The translations under genes were made by a program, and so were the position numbers. A stretch of 6,842 nt of DNA from an uncultured Treponema sp. (GTDB lineage: Bacteria > Spirochaetota > Spirochaetia > Treponematales > Treponemataceae), in the NCBI GenBank assembly GCA_934699065.1, contig CAKUWD010000161.1:1-6842 (forward strand), given 5' to 3'. The notes under the pieces were generated by a model. The model saw only the letters and a program-made list of their open reading frames with translations. It made no database searches and had not been told where the DNA came from. Below are positions 5,373 to 6,842 of this stretch, in pieces. The stretch's first letter is position 1. Each line of letters starts with the position of its first letter.

Positions 5373-6434
5373 ATGGATACAGAATGGTCAAACAAAAACA
5401 AAAAGATGCAGACTCTCATTTCTAAGGAAGCAACTTTTGCTGATGGAATAAAAGTTCTTCTTGACTTGCGCGCTGAACTTTTTGAACAGATAACTTCAAT
5501 TGTAAAAAACTTTCCGTCTGTGGCATTTTATCAGATGCCTTTTGGGATGGGGGAGGGGACGCAGCACACGACACTTGCCTGGTCGCTCTGGCATCTTTTT
5601 CGTATTGAAGATATTGTTGTGCATTCGCTGCTTTTGAAAGACGCACAGATTCTTTTTAGAGATGGTTGGTTAGATAAAACTAACAGTCCGATTGTCACAA
5701 CAGGCAACGAGCTTGACGGCGACGCGATGATTGAGTTTTCAAAGGCACTGAATATCAAATCAACTTATGAATATTGCAGGGCTGTGATGGAGTCTACAAA
5801 TGAAATGCTGACGGGTTTGAACTTTGCTGATTTGAAGAAAACTTTTACGGATGAGGACAAGGAAAGACTTACTGCCAGTAAATGCGTTAGCCCAGACGAA
5901 AGTTCCGCCTGGCTGATTGATTACTGGTGCGGCAAAAACATCAAAGGGCTGATTCAAATGCCTTTATCCCGACACTGGATTATGCATGTGGAAGCCATGC
6001 GGCGCATCAAAAACAAATTGTGCCAGCAGGCCAAAAAAGGTGTGGATCAGATTGCCTATTGCGGACTTTCCTGCGCCCACTGCTTTCTGACTGCCTGGTG
6101 TGGTTCTTGCAGGACAATTTACAATACCTGTTCATTTGCAACTTCTTCACCGGATGGAGTCTGTCCTAATACAGTCTGCTGTAAAGAAAAAGGCCTTGAC
6201 GGCTGCTACGAATGCAGCGAGCTGTATGATTGTAAGAAAGGCTTTTACTCCCTCGGGAAAGATACAAATGCGATAAGGGCCATGGCGCTCTTTATTCAAA
6301 AGTATGGCAAAAAAGAATTGCTGCAAGTTATGGATACAATGCATTCAAAAAAGAAGTTCGAAAAAATCCAGGAAGTCCTCGGCGAGCAAATTGACGAGGG
6401 CTTAAAGATTCTGGAAGAATGGAGAAATAAATAA
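5373..6434 (+). CDS. DinB-like and DUF3795 fusion protein, 353 aa
   Basis: Two domains. Residues about 15-225 resemble the DinB/YfiT-like four-helix metalloprotein fold: TTLAWSLWHLFRIEDIVVH (66-84) carries H74 in the typical WHLxRxED setting, and SRHWIMH (199-205) provides H201 and H205, a plausible three-histidine metal site. Residues about 227-290 are a DUF3795-type domain opening IAYCGLSCAHC, with 12 cysteines (C230, 234, 237, 243, 246, 253, 264, 269, 270, 278, 281, 287), suggesting Zn or Fe-S binding. A helical tail follows. DinB-like proteins include thiol-dependent transferases, and DUF3795 function is unknown; the activity here cannot be named. It is coupled to the 88-aa ORF upstream, and its TAA overlaps the ATG of the GNAT gene downstream (TAATG). 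Confidence 0.8.
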   Translation: MDTEWSNKNKKMQTLISKEATFADGIKVLLDLRAELFEQITSIVKNFPSVAFYQMPFGMGEGTQHTTLAWSLWHLFRIEDIVVHSLLLKDAQILFRDGWLDKTNSPIVTTGNELDGDAMIEFSKALNIKSTYEYCRAVMESTNEMLTGLNFADLKKTFTDEDKERLTASKCVSPDESSAWLIDYWCGKNIKGLIQMPLSRHWIMHVEAMRRIKNKLCQQAKKGVDQIAYCGLSCAHCFLTAWCGSCRTIYNTCSFATSSPDGVCPNTVCCKEKGLDGCYECSELYDCKKGFYSLGKDTNAIRAMALFIQKYGKKELLQVMDTMHSKKKFEKIQEVLGEQIDEGLKILEEWRNK

Positions 6435-6842
6435 TGACAAAAATAGAATATGTAACATCAAATGATAAAACTTTCTGGTACAGTCTGGACAAGCACTTGC
6501 CGGAAAAAGAATTTGAAAACAAGGTTGCCAGCAAACAAGGCTACGTACTTTTTGCAGATGACAGGCCGGTTGGACTTTTGCGCTATAATTTGTTTTGGGA
6601 CAACACTCCTTTTTGCACTCTGCTTTTTATAGACTGGCAGGAACAGCATAAGGGCTACGGAAAACAATTGCTGAAGCATTGGGAGGAGGATATGAAGGCT
6701 CAGGGCTACGGTATGGTTTTGACCTCAACTCAAGTTGATGAAACAGCCCAGCACTTTTATAGAAAAAACGGCTACAAAGATTGCGGCAGTCTTGTAATGA
6801 ATATCCCGGGCTATGAACAGCCTATGGAAATGTTTTTGAGCA
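6434..6842 (+). CDS. GNAT family N-acetyltransferase (3' partial, nearly complete)
   Basis: The open frame starts at the ATG overlapping the previous TAA and runs off the right edge after 136 residues without a stop. It begins MTKIEYVTSNDKTFWYSLDK. The GNAT core is visible: YVLFADDRPVGLLRYN (37-52), the strand FCTLLFIDW (60-68), the acetyl-CoA loop QHKGYGKQLL (71-80, QxxGxG), and motif B DETAQHFYRKNGYKDCG (102-118), then GYEQPMEMFLS. Relatives are about 140 residues, so only a few are missing. Substrate unknown. One-base TAATG overlap implies translational coupling with the DinB/DUF3795 protein, so the two probably act in one process. Confidence 0.85.
   Translation, partial: MTKIEYVTSNDKTFWYSLDKHLPEKEFENKVASKQGYVLFADDRPVGLLRYNLFWDNTPFCTLLFIDWQEQHKGYGKQLLKHWEEDMKAQGYGMVLTSTQVDETAQHFYRKNGYKDCGSLVMNIPGYEQPMEMFLS

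Overview
This 6.8 kb window is low-GC bacterial DNA dominated by accessory genes. Codon use is rich in AAA, GAA and ATT. The gene content (a TOTE-type helicase, a DUF4160 pair, small GNAT acetyltransferases, a DinB/DUF3795 protein) fits a host-associated anaerobe. My best guess is a gut or rumen Treponema, with Clostridia as the alternative. That is an impression, because there is no rRNA or phylogenetic marker here.

Left part (1-2071): the C-terminal ~690 residues of a TOTE-type primase-helicase protein. The frame is open to the left edge, so the primase domain lies outside the window. An SF2 helicase core is followed by a phospholipase D-like domain whose HKD motif has lost its histidine. 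Convergent to it is a minus-strand two-gene module (2619-2085): an unrecognised 90-aa protein overlapping a DUF4160 protein, organised like a toxin-antitoxin pair.

Middle part (2640-4116): divergent candidate promoters, then a 251-aa GNAT acetyltransferase. Next is a GC-rich, palindrome-bearing intergenic element (about 3488-3632) and a second, unrelated 151-aa GNAT.

The gene-free stretch 4117-4520 holds the most striking signal. Four long AT-rich inverted repeats are built from eight copies of AACATATA. Arm spacing is always 32 bp and the series of steps is mirror-symmetric (32-41-32-73-32-41-32), each close to a whole number of helical turns. I do not recognise this array. It lies directly upstream of a small P-loop kinase gene.

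Right part (4521-6842): the P-loop kinase (163 aa), then a likely operon of an unrecognised 88-aa protein, a DinB-like/DUF3795 fusion with 12 cysteines in its C-terminal domain, and a third GNAT that overlaps it by one base (TAATG) and runs off the window end.

Taken together this looks like an accessory region of small, independently acquired modules: a defence-type helicase, a TA-like pair, and acetyltransferase and kinase genes of unknown substrate. No transposase, integrase, tRNA or CRISPR array is visible.
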